Source of the DNA: RPQJ01 sp963777725
GTDB taxonomy: Bacteria > Pseudomonadota > Gammaproteobacteria > Steroidobacterales > Steroidobacteraceae
Direction: 5' to 3'
DNA: 64,000 bases
NCBI GenBank assembly: GCA_963777725.1
Contig: CAVZRR010000006.1
Span: 62,001 to 126,000, forward strand
In this document: one piece after another, positions 38,640-48,396 of the stretch
Layout of the letters: each line of letters opens with the position of its first letter
Position numbering within the stretch: position 1 is the first letter of the stretch
The notes under the pieces: model-generated
What the model was told of the DNA's origin: nothing
What the model saw: only the letters and a program-made list of their open reading frames with translations
Databases searched by the model: none
Program-made: the position numbers and the translations under genes

Positions 38640-39386
38640 GTGCTGACACATCCGCTGCGGCTCGGCGTCAACATCGACCACGTCGCGACCTTGCGACAGG
38701 TCCGCCGCGCGAGCTATCCCGACCCGTTGCTGGCCGCACTGGTCGCCGAGCAGGCCGGTGCCGACAGCATCACGCTGCACCTGCGCGAGGACCGGCGCCA
38801 CATCCAGGACCACGACGTCGAGCGGATGCGCGCCTCGCTGCAGACGCGCATGAACCTCGAGATGGCGGCGACCGACGCGATGATCGAGATCGCGCGGCGC
38901 GTCCGACCGCAGGACGCCTGCCTGGTGCCGGAGCGGCGCGAGGAGGTCACGACGGAGGGCGGGCTCGAAGTGGCCGGCCAGGTCGCGCGCCTCAGGGAAT
39001 GCTGCACGGCGCTGCGCGAGGCGGGGTGCCGGGTGTCGCTGTTCATCGACCCCGAGCCGAGGCAACTCGAGGCCGCATTAGAGGCGGGCGCGCCGGTCGT
39101 CGAACTGCATACCGGTGCCTATGCCGACTCGAGCGGCGAGCGCCAGGCGCTCGAGCTGATGCGGCTGGTCGAGGCCGCGCGCTTCGGGTCGCGCATCGGC
39201 CTGACGGTGCACGCCGGGCACGGCCTGCACTATCACAACGTGCAGCCGGTGGCCGCGATCGCCGAGATCGTCGAGCTGAACATCGGGCACGCCATCGTGG
39301 CCCGTGCCGTCGTCGACGGCCTGGCGGCTGCCGTTCGCGAGATGAAATCGCTGATGACGGCGGCCCGTCACGGCCTGGCGACGTAG
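38640..39386 (+). CDS. pdxJ: Pyridoxine 5'-phosphate synthase
   Basis: Last step of de novo vitamin B6 synthesis, joining deoxyxylulose 5-phosphate and aminoacetone phosphate. 248 residues, GTG start. Motifs: LGVNIDHVATLRQVR at the N-terminus, DSITLHLREDRRHIQD, CLVPERREEVTTEGG, and the phosphate-binding end GLTVHAGHGLHYHNV and ELNIGHAIVARAV. Shared MEP precursor links it to ispD/ispF. Confidence 0.97.
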   Translation: MLTHPLRLGVNIDHVATLRQVRRASYPDPLLAALVAEQAGADSITLHLREDRRHIQDHDVERMRASLQTRMNLEMAATDAMIEIARRVRPQDACLVPERREEVTTEGGLEVAGQVARLRECCTALREAGCRVSLFIDPEPRQLEAALEAGAPVVELHTGAYADSSGERQALELMRLVEAARFGSRIGLTVHAGHGLHYHNVQPVAAIAEIVELNIGHAIVARAVVDGLAAAVREMKSLMTAARHGLAT

Positions 39387-39401
39387 GCCCGGGGCGGGCG
39401 C

Positions 39402-39791
39402 GTGATCTTCGGCATCGGGACCGACGTCGTGCAGGTCGCGCGCGTGCAGGCGATCTTCGAGCGCCACGGCGAGCACTTCGTGCGACGGCTGCTGATGCCC
39501 GAGGAAGAAGCCGCGTTTCGCAGTTACAAGCGGCCGGTGCGTTTTCTCGCGATGCGTTTCGCGGCCAAGGAAGCGATCGTCAAGGCGCTCGGCACCGGGT
39601 TCGCGCACGGCGTCTGGATTCGCGACGTCGGCATTGCGGCGAATGCCTGGGGCCGGCCCGAAGTCATCTGGTCGGATCGCGGCCGCGCGCTGCGCGATCG
39701 CCTGGGCGCGGGGGAGGGACACGTCACCCTCACCGACGAGGCGGGTCTCGTGGTGGCGGTGGCCGTCCTCATGCGCAAGGAGTCGAAGTGA
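39402..39791 (+). CDS. acpS: Holo-[acyl-carrier-protein] synthase
   Basis: Transfers phosphopantetheine from CoA to ACP. 129 residues, GTG start. GIGTDVVQVARV holds the metal Asp, RFAAKEAIVKALGTGF is the second family motif, and the end HVTLTDEAGLVVAVAVL is typical. pdxJ-acpS is a standard pair. The TGA overlaps the exonuclease GTG. Confidence 0.95.
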   Translation: MIFGIGTDVVQVARVQAIFERHGEHFVRRLLMPEEEAAFRSYKRPVRFLAMRFAAKEAIVKALGTGFAHGVWIRDVGIAANAWGRPEVIWSDRGRALRDRLGAGEGHVTLTDEAGLVVAVAVLMRKESK

Positions 39792-40576
39792 CCATCAGCA
39801 ACGTTTTCGCGTTCGATATCGAGACCGTGCCCGACGTCGAGTTCGGCCGTCGGCTGCACGGGCTCGAGGGCTTGACGGACAAGCAGGTCGGCTACGTGAT
39901 GCAGACTCGACAGCGCGAGCAGACCGGTTCCGAGTTCCTCTCGCTCGAGCAGCACCAGGTCGTCGCGATCTCGGTCGCGATGCGCACGCGCGACGGCTTC
40001 AAGGCCTGGAGCCTGGGTGAGCCGGATGCGCCGGAGGCCGATCTCGTGCGGCGATTCTTCGACGGGATCGAGCGCCACAGCCCGACGCTCGTCAGCTGGA
40101 ACGGCAGCGGTTTCGACCTGCCGGTGCTGCACTACCGGGCGCTCCGGCACAGCGTCCAGGCGCACCGCTACTGGGAAACCGGCGACGAGGATCCGGCATT
40201 CCGCTGGAACAATTACCTCAGCCGCTTCCACTGGCGGCACGTCGACCTGATGGACGTGCTGTCGGGGTACCAGGGCCGTGGCCGCGTCGGTCTCGACCAG
40301 ACGGCACAGTTGCTCGGCCTGCCGGGCAAGCTCGGCATGACCGGAGAGGCCGTCTGGGAGGCGCACCTCGAGGGGCGCAGCGCAGAGATTCGCCATTACT
40401 GCGAAACCGACGTCATCAACACGTACCTGGTCTACCTGCGTTTCGAGTTGATGCGCGGTCGCCTGACGCACGACGAGCACGCACGCGAGTGCGGACTCGT
40501 GCGCGACTGGCTCGGCGCTGCCGGCGTGCCGCACCTCGCCCGGTTCCTCGCAGCGTGGCCCGTGGACGCCGAATGA
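39788..40576 (+). CDS. Predicted 3'-5' exonuclease, PolB-exo-like (DEDD)
   Basis: 262 residues, a stand-alone DEDD-type exonuclease of the PolB-like family (DNA_pol_B_exo2). Exo I is VFAFDIETVPD (Asp10, Glu12), Exo II is SWNGSGFDLPVLHYR, and Exo III is HYCETDVINTYLVYLR. The role is not established; proofreading-like or RNA/DNA trimming is likely. It overlaps acpS and rlmD by 4 nt each. Confidence 0.9.
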   Translation: MTISNVFAFDIETVPDVEFGRRLHGLEGLTDKQVGYVMQTRQREQTGSEFLSLEQHQVVAISVAMRTRDGFKAWSLGEPDAPEADLVRRFFDGIERHSPTLVSWNGSGFDLPVLHYRALRHSVQAHRYWETGDEDPAFRWNNYLSRFHWRHVDLMDVLSGYQGRGRVGLDQTAQLLGLPGKLGMTGEAVWEAHLEGRSAEIRHYCETDVINTYLVYLRFELMRGRLTHDEHARECGLVRDWLGAAGVPHLARFLAAWPVDAE

Positions 40577-41883
40577 AGCGAATCAGCGCGGCCCCGGAAG
40601 AGGCCGACATCGTCGACCTGTCCCACGAGGCGAAGGGCGTCGCGCGCATCGACGGCAAGACCGTCTTCGTTGCCGACGCGCTGCCCGGCGAGCGAGTCGT
40701 GCTGCGTCGGGTCGGACGGCACCGCAATTTCGACGAAGCGGCGCTCGAAACCGTGCTGCGCCCCAGCGCCGACCGAGTGGTGCCGGCCTGCCCGCATTAC
40801 GGCACATGCGGCGGATGCGCGCTGCAGCACCTCGCGCCAGCCGCGCAACTCGCGTTCAAGCAGGCGCAGTTGCTGGAGAATCTCGCGCGCCTCGGCGGCG
40901 TCGAGCCCGGGCGGGTGATCGAGCCGCTCACGGGACTCGTCTGGGGCTACCGAAGGCGGGCGCGCCTGGGCGTCAAGTACGTGGCACGCAAGGGGCGGGT
41001 GCTGGTTGGGTTCCGCGAACGTTCGGCGCCGTACGTCGCGGACCTGCACGAGTGCCGGGTGCTGGCGCCTCCGGCCGACCGGCTGCTCGACCCGTTGGCT
41101 GCGCTGGTCGGCGAGCTTTCGATCGGCGCGCGCGTGCCGCAGGTCGAGGTGGCCGTGGCGGGCAGCGATTGCGCGGTCGTGCTGCGTGTGCTCGATCCGC
41201 CGACCGCCGCAGATCTCGATCGACTGCGCAGCTTCGAGCGCGTCCAGCGCGTGCGCGTTTACCTGCAACCCGGTGGCCCGGCGACCGTTGCGCCGCTGAC
41301 GCCGAATCTCGCGCCTCTCCGGTACGAGCTTGGCCGCTTCGGCCTCGTGATCGAGTTCGAACCGACCGATTTCATCCAGGTCAATGCGACGCTCAACGAG
41401 GCGATGGTCGCGCGTGCGGTCGAGATGCTCGAGCCGCAGTCCTCGAGCCACGTGCTCGACCTGTTCTGCGGACTCGGCAACTTCTCGTTGCCGCTGGCGC
41501 GAGCCGCCGCCGAGGTCGTCGGCGTGGAGGGCGACGCGGGCCTGGTGTCGCGCGCGGAGCGCAACGCACTGCGTCAGGAAGTTTCGAATGTCCGCTTCCA
41601 TGCCGCGGATCTGGCGAAGCCCACGGCCTGGTCGGCTTGGGCGGCGCGCCGCTACGACCGAGTGCTGCTGGACCCGCCCCGGGCCGGCGCCCGCGAGGTG
41701 CTGCCGATCGTGGGTGGCTGCGGCGCAGCGCGCGTCGTGTATATTTCCTGCCATCCGGGCAGCCTGGCCCGCGACGCGGGCATCCTGGTCCGGGACCATG
41801 GATTCCGGCTGGTCGCAGCAGGCGTCATGGACATGTTCCCGCACACGACCCACGTCGAGGCGATGGCGGTCTTCGACCGATGA
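40573..41883 (+). CDS. rlmD: 23S rRNA (uracil(1939)-C5)-methyltransferase
   Basis: SAM-dependent methylation of 23S U1939. 436 residues. An N-terminal TRAM domain (DLSHEAKGVARIDGKTVFV) is followed by [4Fe-4S] ligands C73, C79, C82 (CPHYGTCGGCALQ) and C160 (LHECRVL). The methyltransferase has LDLFCGLGNFSLPLA for SAM, LDPPRAGA, and the nucleophile Cys in VYISCHPGSLARD. The end HTTHVEAMAVFDR fits RlmD rather than TrmA. ATGA overlap upstream. Confidence 0.95.
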   Translation: MKRISAAPEEADIVDLSHEAKGVARIDGKTVFVADALPGERVVLRRVGRHRNFDEAALETVLRPSADRVVPACPHYGTCGGCALQHLAPAAQLAFKQAQLLENLARLGGVEPGRVIEPLTGLVWGYRRRARLGVKYVARKGRVLVGFRERSAPYVADLHECRVLAPPADRLLDPLAALVGELSIGARVPQVEVAVAGSDCAVVLRVLDPPTAADLDRLRSFERVQRVRVYLQPGGPATVAPLTPNLAPLRYELGRFGLVIEFEPTDFIQVNATLNEAMVARAVEMLEPQSSSHVLDLFCGLGNFSLPLARAAAEVVGVEGDAGLVSRAERNALRQEVSNVRFHAADLAKPTAWSAWAARRYDRVLLDPPRAGAREVLPIVGGCGAARVVYISCHPGSLARDAGILVRDHGFRLVAAGVMDMFPHTTHVEAMAVFDR

Positions 41884-41887
41884 TGCG

Positions 41888-42379
41888 ATGCCGGTAGAAA
41901 TCGAACGGAAATTCCTCGTCGAGGGCGACGCCTGGCGCAACGGCGTGCGCCGCCACGAGCTGTTCCGCCAGGGCTACCTCGCAGGCAGCGAGTCGTGCTC
42001 GGTCCGGGTGCGGGTCGGTGGCGAGCGCGCATGGGTCGGCATCAAGGGTCGCGTCCTCGGCGCGAGCCGGCCGGAATACGAGTACGAGATCCCGTTGCAC
42101 GAGGCCAACGAGATACTCGACACGCTTTGCGTCCACGGTCGCATCGAGAAGCGCCGCCACTGGGTCCCTTACGCAGACCACGAGTGGGAGGTGGACGAGT
42201 TCCTCGGCCGCAATGCCGGCCTGCTCGTTGCCGAGCTCGAACTCGAGGACGAGTCGGAGACCTTCGTCCCGCCGCCGTGGCTCGGGCACGAAGTCACGGC
42301 GGACGAGCGCTACTACAATTCGAGCCTCGCGCAGCGTCCGTGGAGCGAGTGGCCCGAGGCGTCGAGGGGTGCGCGATGA
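41888..42379 (+). CDS. CYTH domain protein
   Basis: 163 residues, one triphosphate-tunnel domain. The N-terminal EIERKFLVEGDAW has the ExExK signature, and Arg/Lys/Glu strands follow (SVRVRVGGERAWVGIKG, EYEYEIPLHEANEIL, EWEVDEFLGRNAGLLVAELEL). Single-domain bacterial CYTH enzymes are often inorganic triphosphatases, less often adenylate cyclases; I cannot tell which. It overlaps nagZ by 4 nt. Confidence 0.88.
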   Translation: MPVEIERKFLVEGDAWRNGVRRHELFRQGYLAGSESCSVRVRVGGERAWVGIKGRVLGASRPEYEYEIPLHEANEILDTLCVHGRIEKRRHWVPYADHEWEVDEFLGRNAGLLVAELELEDESETFVPPPWLGHEVTADERYYNSSLAQRPWSEWPEASRGAR

Positions 42380-43419
42380 CGCTCGGGCCATTGATGGTCG
42401 ACGTGGCCGGCACCGAGCTCACCGCCGAGGATCGCCGCATCCTCGCGCATCCGCTGGTCGGCGCGGTGATCCTGTTCACGCGCAATTTCGCGAGCATCCA
42501 GCAGCTCGAGGCGCTCGTGCGCGAGATCCGCGCCATCCGCAATCCGTCGCTGCTGGTGACCGTGGACCACGAAGGCGGCCGGGTGCAGCGGTTCCGCACC
42601 GGTTTCACCGAACTGCCGCCGCAGCGCGCGATCGGGCACGTGTACGACCTCGATCCCGAAGCCGGACGCCGACTGGCGTGGCAGTGCGGCTGGCTGCTGG
42701 CCGCGGAGTTGCGTGCGATCGGCGTCGACCTCAGTTTCGCGCCGTGCGTCGACCTGGACTACGGGGTGAGCGAGGTGATCGGCGATCGCGCCTACCATCG
42801 CGACGCCGAGGCCGTTTCCAGGCTGGCCGTCGCGTGCATGCAGGGCATGCGCAGCGCCGGCATGGGAGCGACTGCAAAGCATTTTCCGGGCCACGGCGCC
42901 GTGGTCGCCGATTCGCACAAGGCGCTGCCGGTCGATCGCCGCCCGCTCGCCGAATTGGGCGCGGACCTGCTGCCGTACCGGAGGTTGATCGCGAACGGTC
43001 TCGCCTCCGTCATGGTGGCGCACGTGCTGTTCCCCGAGGTCGACGGCGCGCCGGCCGGATTCTCGCGGCGCTGGATCCAGCAGGAGCTGCGCTGGGGTCT
43101 CGGCTTCACCGGTGCAGTGTTCTCCGACGACTTGAGCATGGGCGGAGCCGCGTTTGCGGGCACCGTGACCGAACGCGCTCGGCGCGCACTCGCGGCCGGA
43201 TGTGACGTGCTCACGATCTGCAATGACCGGCCCGCACTGCTCGCCGCGCTCGAGGAACTCGCCGGCGAGATCGATCCGCTCAGCCAGGTGCGCCTCGCGC
43301 GCCTGCATGGCCGCCCGATGCCCGACCGGCTGGACCTGCGCCAGACCGCGCGCTGGGCGGAATGCCGCAGCGCGGTCGATCATTGCCGGGACGCACCGCA
43401 ACTCCGGCTCGATGCCTAG
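42376..43419 (+). CDS. nagZ: Beta-N-acetylhexosaminidase
   Basis: Cytoplasmic glycoside hydrolase family 3 enzyme of peptidoglycan recycling; removes GlcNAc from anhydromuropeptides, which also affects AmpC induction. 347 residues. LLVTVDHEGGRVQRFR and the family motif AKHFPGHGAVVADSHKALP (catalytic His-Asp) are seen, with the nucleophile Asp in FSDDLSMGGA. The start overlaps the CYTH gene. Confidence 0.96.
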   Translation: MTLGPLMVDVAGTELTAEDRRILAHPLVGAVILFTRNFASIQQLEALVREIRAIRNPSLLVTVDHEGGRVQRFRTGFTELPPQRAIGHVYDLDPEAGRRLAWQCGWLLAAELRAIGVDLSFAPCVDLDYGVSEVIGDRAYHRDAEAVSRLAVACMQGMRSAGMGATAKHFPGHGAVVADSHKALPVDRRPLAELGADLLPYRRLIANGLASVMVAHVLFPEVDGAPAGFSRRWIQQELRWGLGFTGAVFSDDLSMGGAAFAGTVTERARRALAAGCDVLTICNDRPALLAALEELAGEIDPLSQVRLARLHGRPMPDRLDLRQTARWAECRSAVDHCRDAPQLRLDA

Positions 43420-43440
43420 CAGAGGACGACGCCCGCCACC

Positions 43441-44316
43441 ATGAACACACCCGATCCCTCGCTGCTCGCCGAAGTGCTGCGTCACGCGCTCGACGGCATC
43501 GCCATCGTCGACGGTGCGGGCGGAGCCCCGCGCGTGATCTACGCGAACGCCACGCTCGCCGCGCTGCTGCGGCGGGCCGAGGAGTGGCCGGCCGGACGCC
43601 TGCTCGAGGAGGTGGAGAGCGAGGCGCCGGCTGATCCGAACCTGACCAGCGCGGGTGTCGGGCTGCGCGTGCGCTTGCGGCGCGGCGACGGGACCACGGT
43701 CGAGTGCGAACGCTGGGCCGTACTGCTGCCCGACTCTCGCCTCGCGCTGCACTACCGCCCGATGCCCAAGGTCGCGCCCGGCGCGCTCGCCGCGGCGGTC
43801 GATCGCTCGAGCGGACTCAGCACGCCGGAGCACCTGCTCGAGGTGCTGCGCCGCGACTGGTCGATTGCCCAGCGCGACGCCCGTAGCCTGACGGTGATGC
43901 GCTTCGACCTCGACGGCTGCCGTGACTACCTCGAAGTGTTCGGTCGCGGCGCGACCGAGAACGTGCTGCGCCAGGTCGGCCGCACGATCGCCTCGGCGAT
44001 GCGCCGGACCAGCGACGTCGTGGCCCGCTTCGACGACGACGAGTTCGTCGTCCTCGGTGTCTCGATGGAGGCCGACCTGGCCCGCCAGCACGCCGAGCAC
44101 ATCATCGGCCGCGTCCGTGCGCTGGCCATTCACCACCCGCGCTCGCGGACCGGTCGCTACCTCACGTTGAGCGGCGGCGTCGTGACCACCGTGCCGCCGC
44201 GCAATCTCGGCTGCGAGGCGCTGCTCGAAGCGGCGCAACGGGCGCTTGCGGAGGCGAAGCAGGCGGGCGGCGGGCAGGTGGTCGCAGCGGAGCGGTTGGA
44301 AGGGGATAGGGGGTAG
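43441..44316 (+). CDS. PAS-GGDEF protein with degenerate active site
   Basis: 291 residues. Residues 8-108 look like a PAS-type sensor (HALDGIAIVDGAG, YANATLAALL). Residues 140-285 are a GGDEF domain: the metal Asp is in MRFDLDGCRDYLEVFG (D156) and the inhibitory-site RxxD is kept (RTSD, 189-192). The catalytic loop reads RFDDDEF (D198-F202), with Asp-Asp in place of Gly-Gly, so diguanylate cyclase activity is doubtful and a c-di-GMP-binding or scaffold role is possible. The last codons (GDRG and TAG) come from the heptad repeat. Confidence 0.85.
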   Translation: MNTPDPSLLAEVLRHALDGIAIVDGAGGAPRVIYANATLAALLRRAEEWPAGRLLEEVESEAPADPNLTSAGVGLRVRLRRGDGTTVECERWAVLLPDSRLALHYRPMPKVAPGALAAAVDRSSGLSTPEHLLEVLRRDWSIAQRDARSLTVMRFDLDGCRDYLEVFGRGATENVLRQVGRTIASAMRRTSDVVARFDDDEFVVLGVSMEADLARQHAEHIIGRVRALAIHHPRSRTGRYLTLSGGVVTTVPPRNLGCEALLEAAQRALAEAKQAGGGQVVAAERLEGDRG

Positions 44317-44414
44317 GGGATCGGGGATAGTAAGAAGTGGCTGCTGCACGCGCGGCGGCACCTCTGACTATCCCCATCCCCTATCCCCTATCCCCCATCC
44401 CCTATCCCCTTCCC
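44302..44414 (+). repeat. GGGGATA heptad inverted-repeat element, copy 3
   Basis: G arm GGGGATA-GGGGGTA-GGGGATC-GGGGATA (44302-44329), a loop of 38 nt beginning AGTAAGAAGTGG and ending CACCTCTGAC, then a longer C arm of six heptads (44368-44414). It lies between the convergent GGDEF gene and mfd, and both stop codons are TAG triplets inside the arms. It probably works as a two-way terminator. Confidence 0.85.
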
Positions 44415-47400
44415 ACGCATTTCCCCAACCCCTCCAGCAGCCGCTGCGCCGCCGCGAACCGTTCCTCTGGCTCGCCGTGCGCACCGCTGAAGCGCAGCTT
44501 GCTCGGGCCGTCGAATCGAATTGCGCGCGAGCTGCGCTGCACGAACAGGATCAGCGCGCCGGGGTCGATCGGCGACGCATCGGTGAACGTGACGGAGCCG
44601 CCCGTCGGGGCGACGTCGAGGCGCTCGACGCCGAGGCGGGCCGCCGCGACACGCAATCGGGCGATCCGGAACAGGTTGCGCGCTGGTTCGGGGAGCAGGC
44701 CGAAGCGATCGACGGTTTCCGCCTGCAGGTCGTCGAGCTCGGTCTCCGTCTCGACCGCCGAAATGCGCTTGTACAGCACGAGCCGCGCGTGGACGTCCGG
44801 CAGGTAGGCCTCGGGCAGCAGGGCGGGCACGTGCAGGTCGAGCTCGGGCCCGTGGTGCAGCGGGCGCTCGAGCTCCGGTGACTTTCCCGCGCGCATCGCG
44901 GCGACCGCGCGCTCGAGCAGTTCCATGTAGAGCGCAAAGCCGATCTCGTGGATCTGGCCGCTCTGGCCTTCGCCGAGCAGCTCGCCCGCACCGCGGATCT
45001 CGAGGTCGTGCGTGGCGAGCACGAAACCGGCACCGAGGTCCTCGAGCGACTCGAGGGCCTCGAGTCGTCGCGCGGCGTCCGCCGTCATCGCGTTCCGCGG
45101 CGGCGTGATCAGGTATGCGTACGCCTGGTGATGCGAGCGACCGACGCGCCCGCGCAGCTGGTGCAGCTGCGCGAGGCCGAAGCGGTCGGCGCGGTCGATG
45201 ATGATCGTGTTCGCGGTCGGCACGTCGATGCCGCTCTCGATGATGGTCGTGCAGAGCAGCACGTTGGCGCGCTTGTGGTAGAAGTCGAGCATCACCTGCT
45301 CGAGGTCGCGCTCGCGCATCTGTCCGTGGCCGATCGCGATGCGCGCCTCGGGCACCAGCTCGGCGAGCTTCTGTGACGTCGCCTCGATCGTCTCGACGCT
45401 GTTGTGCACGAAGTACACCTGGCCGCCGCGGCGCAGCTCGCGCAGGCAGGCCTCGCGGACCACCGGTGCATTCCACTCCGAGATGAACGTCTTGATCGAC
45501 AGGCGCGCGGCGGGCGGGGTCGCGATCAAGGAAAGATCGCGCAGGCCGCCGAGCGCCATGTTGAGGGTGCGGGGGATCGGCGTCGCGGTCAGCGTCAGCA
45601 CGTCCACTTCGGCACGCATCGCGCGCAGCCGCTCCTTGTCGCGCACGCCGAAGCGGTGCTCCTCGTCGATGATCAGCAGCCCGAGGTCCTTGAAGCGGAC
45701 GCCGGCCTGCAGCAGCCGGTGCGTGCCGATCACGATGTCCACCTGCCCGGCGGCCAGGCCCGCGAGCGCGGCCTTGGCCTGCGCGTCGCCCCGGAAGCGC
45801 GACAGCAGCTCGACCTTGACCGGCCAGTCGGCAAAACGGTCCGCGAAGGTCTGGTAGTGCTGCTGCGCGAGCAGCGTCGTCGGCACGAGCACCGCCACCT
45901 GCTTGCCGCCCTGCACGGCAACGAATGCAGCCCGCAGCGCCACTTCGGTCTTGCCGAAGCCGACGTCGCCGCAGACGACCCGGTCCATGGGCCGCGGCGC
46001 GCGCAGGTCGTCGATCACCTGGGCAATCGCGGCGGCCTGGTCGGCCGTCTCCTCGAACGGGAAGCCGGACTCGAACGCGTGCAGCTGCGCCTCGTCGAGT
46101 GCGAAAGCGTGGCCCGGGCGGGAGGCGCGGCGTGAATAAACGTCGAGCAATTCGGCCGCTGCATCGCGGATGCGGGCCGCCGCCTTCGCGCGCGCCTTGG
46201 ACCACTGGTCGCCACCGAGCTTGTGCAGTGGGGCGGTCTCGGCCGGCGCGCCCGTGTAGCGGCTGATGCGCTCGAGCGCCTGCACCGGCACGTAGAGCTT
46301 GTCGCCCTCGGCGTACTCGAGCACGAGGAACTCGGCCGGCATGCCGCCGGCGTCCATGGTCGTGAGACCGAGGTATCGGCCGACGCCGTAGTCCTCGTGC
46401 ACGACCGCGGCGCCGGGCCGCAGGTCGGCGAGTTGCTGGATGATGCGCGCCGGATCGCGGTCGGAGCGACGCCTGCGCCGCTCCTGGCGCGCGCGTTCGC
46501 CGAACAGCTGCTCCTCGGCATAGATCGTCAGCGCCGGGTCGGCGAGACTCGTGCCGGAGGCGAGGGGCGCGACCGTGACCGCGATTCGTGTGTCGGAGTC
46601 GAGGAACTCCTGCCAGCCGGCGACCGTGCGCAGTTCGGCACCGAACGGCCGTAGCAGGTCATACAGCAGCTCGCGGCGACCGGGAGACTCGGCGGCGAGC
46701 AGGACGCGGCCCGGACGTGCAGCGATGTCCGCAGCGAATGCCCGGATCGTCTCCTCGCGGCGCGGATCGATCCGCACGTCTGGGGCTGCGCTCGTGCCGA
46801 GGTCGATGCTCTCCATGCCGTCCGCGCGGATCGGCAGCACCGCCGAGCAGCAGCTGGTGCCGTTCGCTGGCGGCGACGATCCAGTCCTCCGGCGTCAGGA
46901 AGATCTCGGCGGGGGCGAGCACGGGGTGCTCGATGTCGTAGCGGCGCTCCTCGAAACGCTCCTCGATGGCGCCCCAGACGCGCGGCAGGTCCGCGGCATG
47001 TTCAGCCGGCAGCGCGATGACCGCGCCGGGCGGCAGGTAGTCGAACAGGCTGGTCGTGCCTTCGAAGAACAGTGGCAGGTAGTACTCGATGCCGGCCGGC
47101 GCGAGGCCCTCGCCGACGTCGCGGTAGAGCGGCATCCGGGTCAGGTCGCCCTCGAAGCGCGTGCGGAAGCGGCGCCGGAAATCCCGGATCGATTCGGGCG
47201 CGAGGCTGAACTCGCGGGCCGGCAGCAGTTCCAGGTGCTCGAGGCGCTGGTCCGAGCGCTGCGTGTCGGGGTCGAAGCTGCGAATGCTGTCGATCTGCAG
47301 GTCGAACAGGTCGATGCGCAGCGGCACCTCGCTGCCCATCGGGAAGATGTCGAACAACGAGCCGCGGATCGCAAACTCGCCAGGTGCGCCCACCTGCGGC

Positions 47401-47858
47401 ACGCTCGCGTAGCCCGCCGCGGTCAGCCGCAGACGGAACGGCTCGAGTTCCAGCGGCTCGCCGACCCGCAGCGTGAGCGCGTGACCGTCGACGAAGCTGC
47501 GCGGCGGCAGGCGCTGCAGCGAGGTGGGCAGGTCGGTGATCACGATTCCGGTGGCGAGTCCCGGCAACCGCGACAACGTCCGCAGGCGCTGCGAGATGAT
47601 GTCCGGGTGCGCGGAGAACTGGTCGTAGGGCAGTGTCTCGTAATCCGGGAACGCAACGATGGGGAGCGACGGCGGGGCGAAAAAGCGCAGCTCATCCTCG
47701 AGTCGCGACATCTCGGTCGCGTCGCGCGCCACGATCAGCAGGGGATGGCGCAGGGCGGCAGCGGCCCGCGCGAGGTGCAGTGCGGCACCGGCGCCGACCA
47801 AGCCATGCCAACGCACGCGTGGTCGGCCTTCACGCGGCAGGTCGATTGAATCAAACAT
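44402..47858 (-). CDS. mfd: Transcription-repair coupling factor (one frameshift as sequenced)
   Basis: Removes RNA polymerase stalled at lesions and recruits UvrA. From ATG (MFDSIDLPREG) the UvrB-like N-terminal module runs to residue about 340 (YETLPYDQFSAHPDIISQR). An extra base near 46836-46845 shifts to LPIRADGMESIDLG. After it come the RNAP-interaction domain (DLRPGAAVVHEDYGVGRYLG), the translocase motifs CGDVGFGKTEVALRAAF and LLIIDEEHRFGV, and the C-terminal regulatory domain. Corrected length 1151 residues, normal. The tail VGRG and TAG stop come from the heptad repeat. An upstream TTG would add four residues. Confidence 0.93.
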
Positions 47859-47877
47859 TATGTTAAACAATAAGTTA

Positions 47878-47901
47878 AGAGCAGATCCTCGGATCCGCTC
47901 T
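47878..47901 (-). terminator. Imperfect hairpin between the small secreted gene and mfd
   Basis: AGAGCAGATCC and GGATCCGCTCT pair over 11 bases with one mismatch around a 2-nt loop. On the minus strand the stem is followed by TTAACTTATTGTTT, so it resembles an intrinsic terminator for the upstream gene; the AT-rich tract after it may hold the mfd promoter. Confidence 0.5.
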
Positions 47902-47932
47902 AAGTCACGGCGAAGTCAGGACCGCAGTCGAT

Positions 47933-48229
47933 TCAGGGTGTCGCGGGCGCCCCGCGGCTCGCCACGGCATGGACGACGTGCTGGTACTCGAAGTACACGA
48001 CGAAGCCCGGATACACCCAGCGGGTGATCGGCGGCTGGCCAACCGCAGCGAAACGCTCGGTCGGCGCGCCGAAGCGCTGTTCGACCTGCGCCATGCTCGT
48101 TCCGCGCGACGGTGTAGCCACCCGCGCTTGCGCCTGGGGCGGATCGACCATCTGGAGGTTCTGGGCAAACGACGGGGCGAGCCCGAGTCCGCAGGCCATC
48201 CCGATCGTCGCCAGTACTGTCTTGCGCAT
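47933..48229 (-). CDS. Small exported protein of unknown function
   Basis: 98 residues. A signal peptide RKTVLATIGMACGLGLAPSFA is followed by a mature chain with GTSMAQVEQRFGAPTERFAAV, a helix-turn pattern like that of BamE/SmpA-fold proteins, and a strand-rich end ITRWVYPGFVVYFEYQHVVH. There is no lipobox Cys. I do not recognise a specific family member. It lies upstream of mfd on the same strand, with a hairpin between, so it is probably a separate unit. Confidence 0.8.
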   Translation of the reverse strand: MRKTVLATIGMACGLGLAPSFAQNLQMVDPPQAQARVATPSRGTSMAQVEQRFGAPTERFAAVGQPPITRWVYPGFVVYFEYQHVVHAVASRGAPATP

Positions 48230-48259
48230 GATTCAGACCTCTGCACGGAAGCCGGCGCC

Positions 48260-48268
48260 ACTATAGCA
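48260..48268 (-). promoter_or_regulatory. Candidate extended -10 promoter for the small exported protein
   Basis: On the minus strand this reads TGCTATAGT, an extended -10 (TGnTATAGT), 31 nt before the ATG. The extended motif can make up for the absence of a clear -35. Confidence 0.45.
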
Positions 48269-48396
48269 CCGGCCGGAAAATCCAGGACGTGACCGGATGC
48301 CGGGTTTGGGCGCCCGGACCGGGGCCGCCCACCGGGTTCGCAGCGTGCAAAGCTCGGTCGGCCCGGGTAGCCTTGCGGCCTTTCGCGCGAGCCACG

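Noticed and set aside
46836..46845. Frame breaks in mfd, lpxB, comEC and others considered as programmed ribosomal frameshifts.
   Set aside because: Unlike prfB there is no stop codon, slippery codon or upstream G-rich pairing site at the breaks, and the break sequences share no common motif beyond doubled bases.
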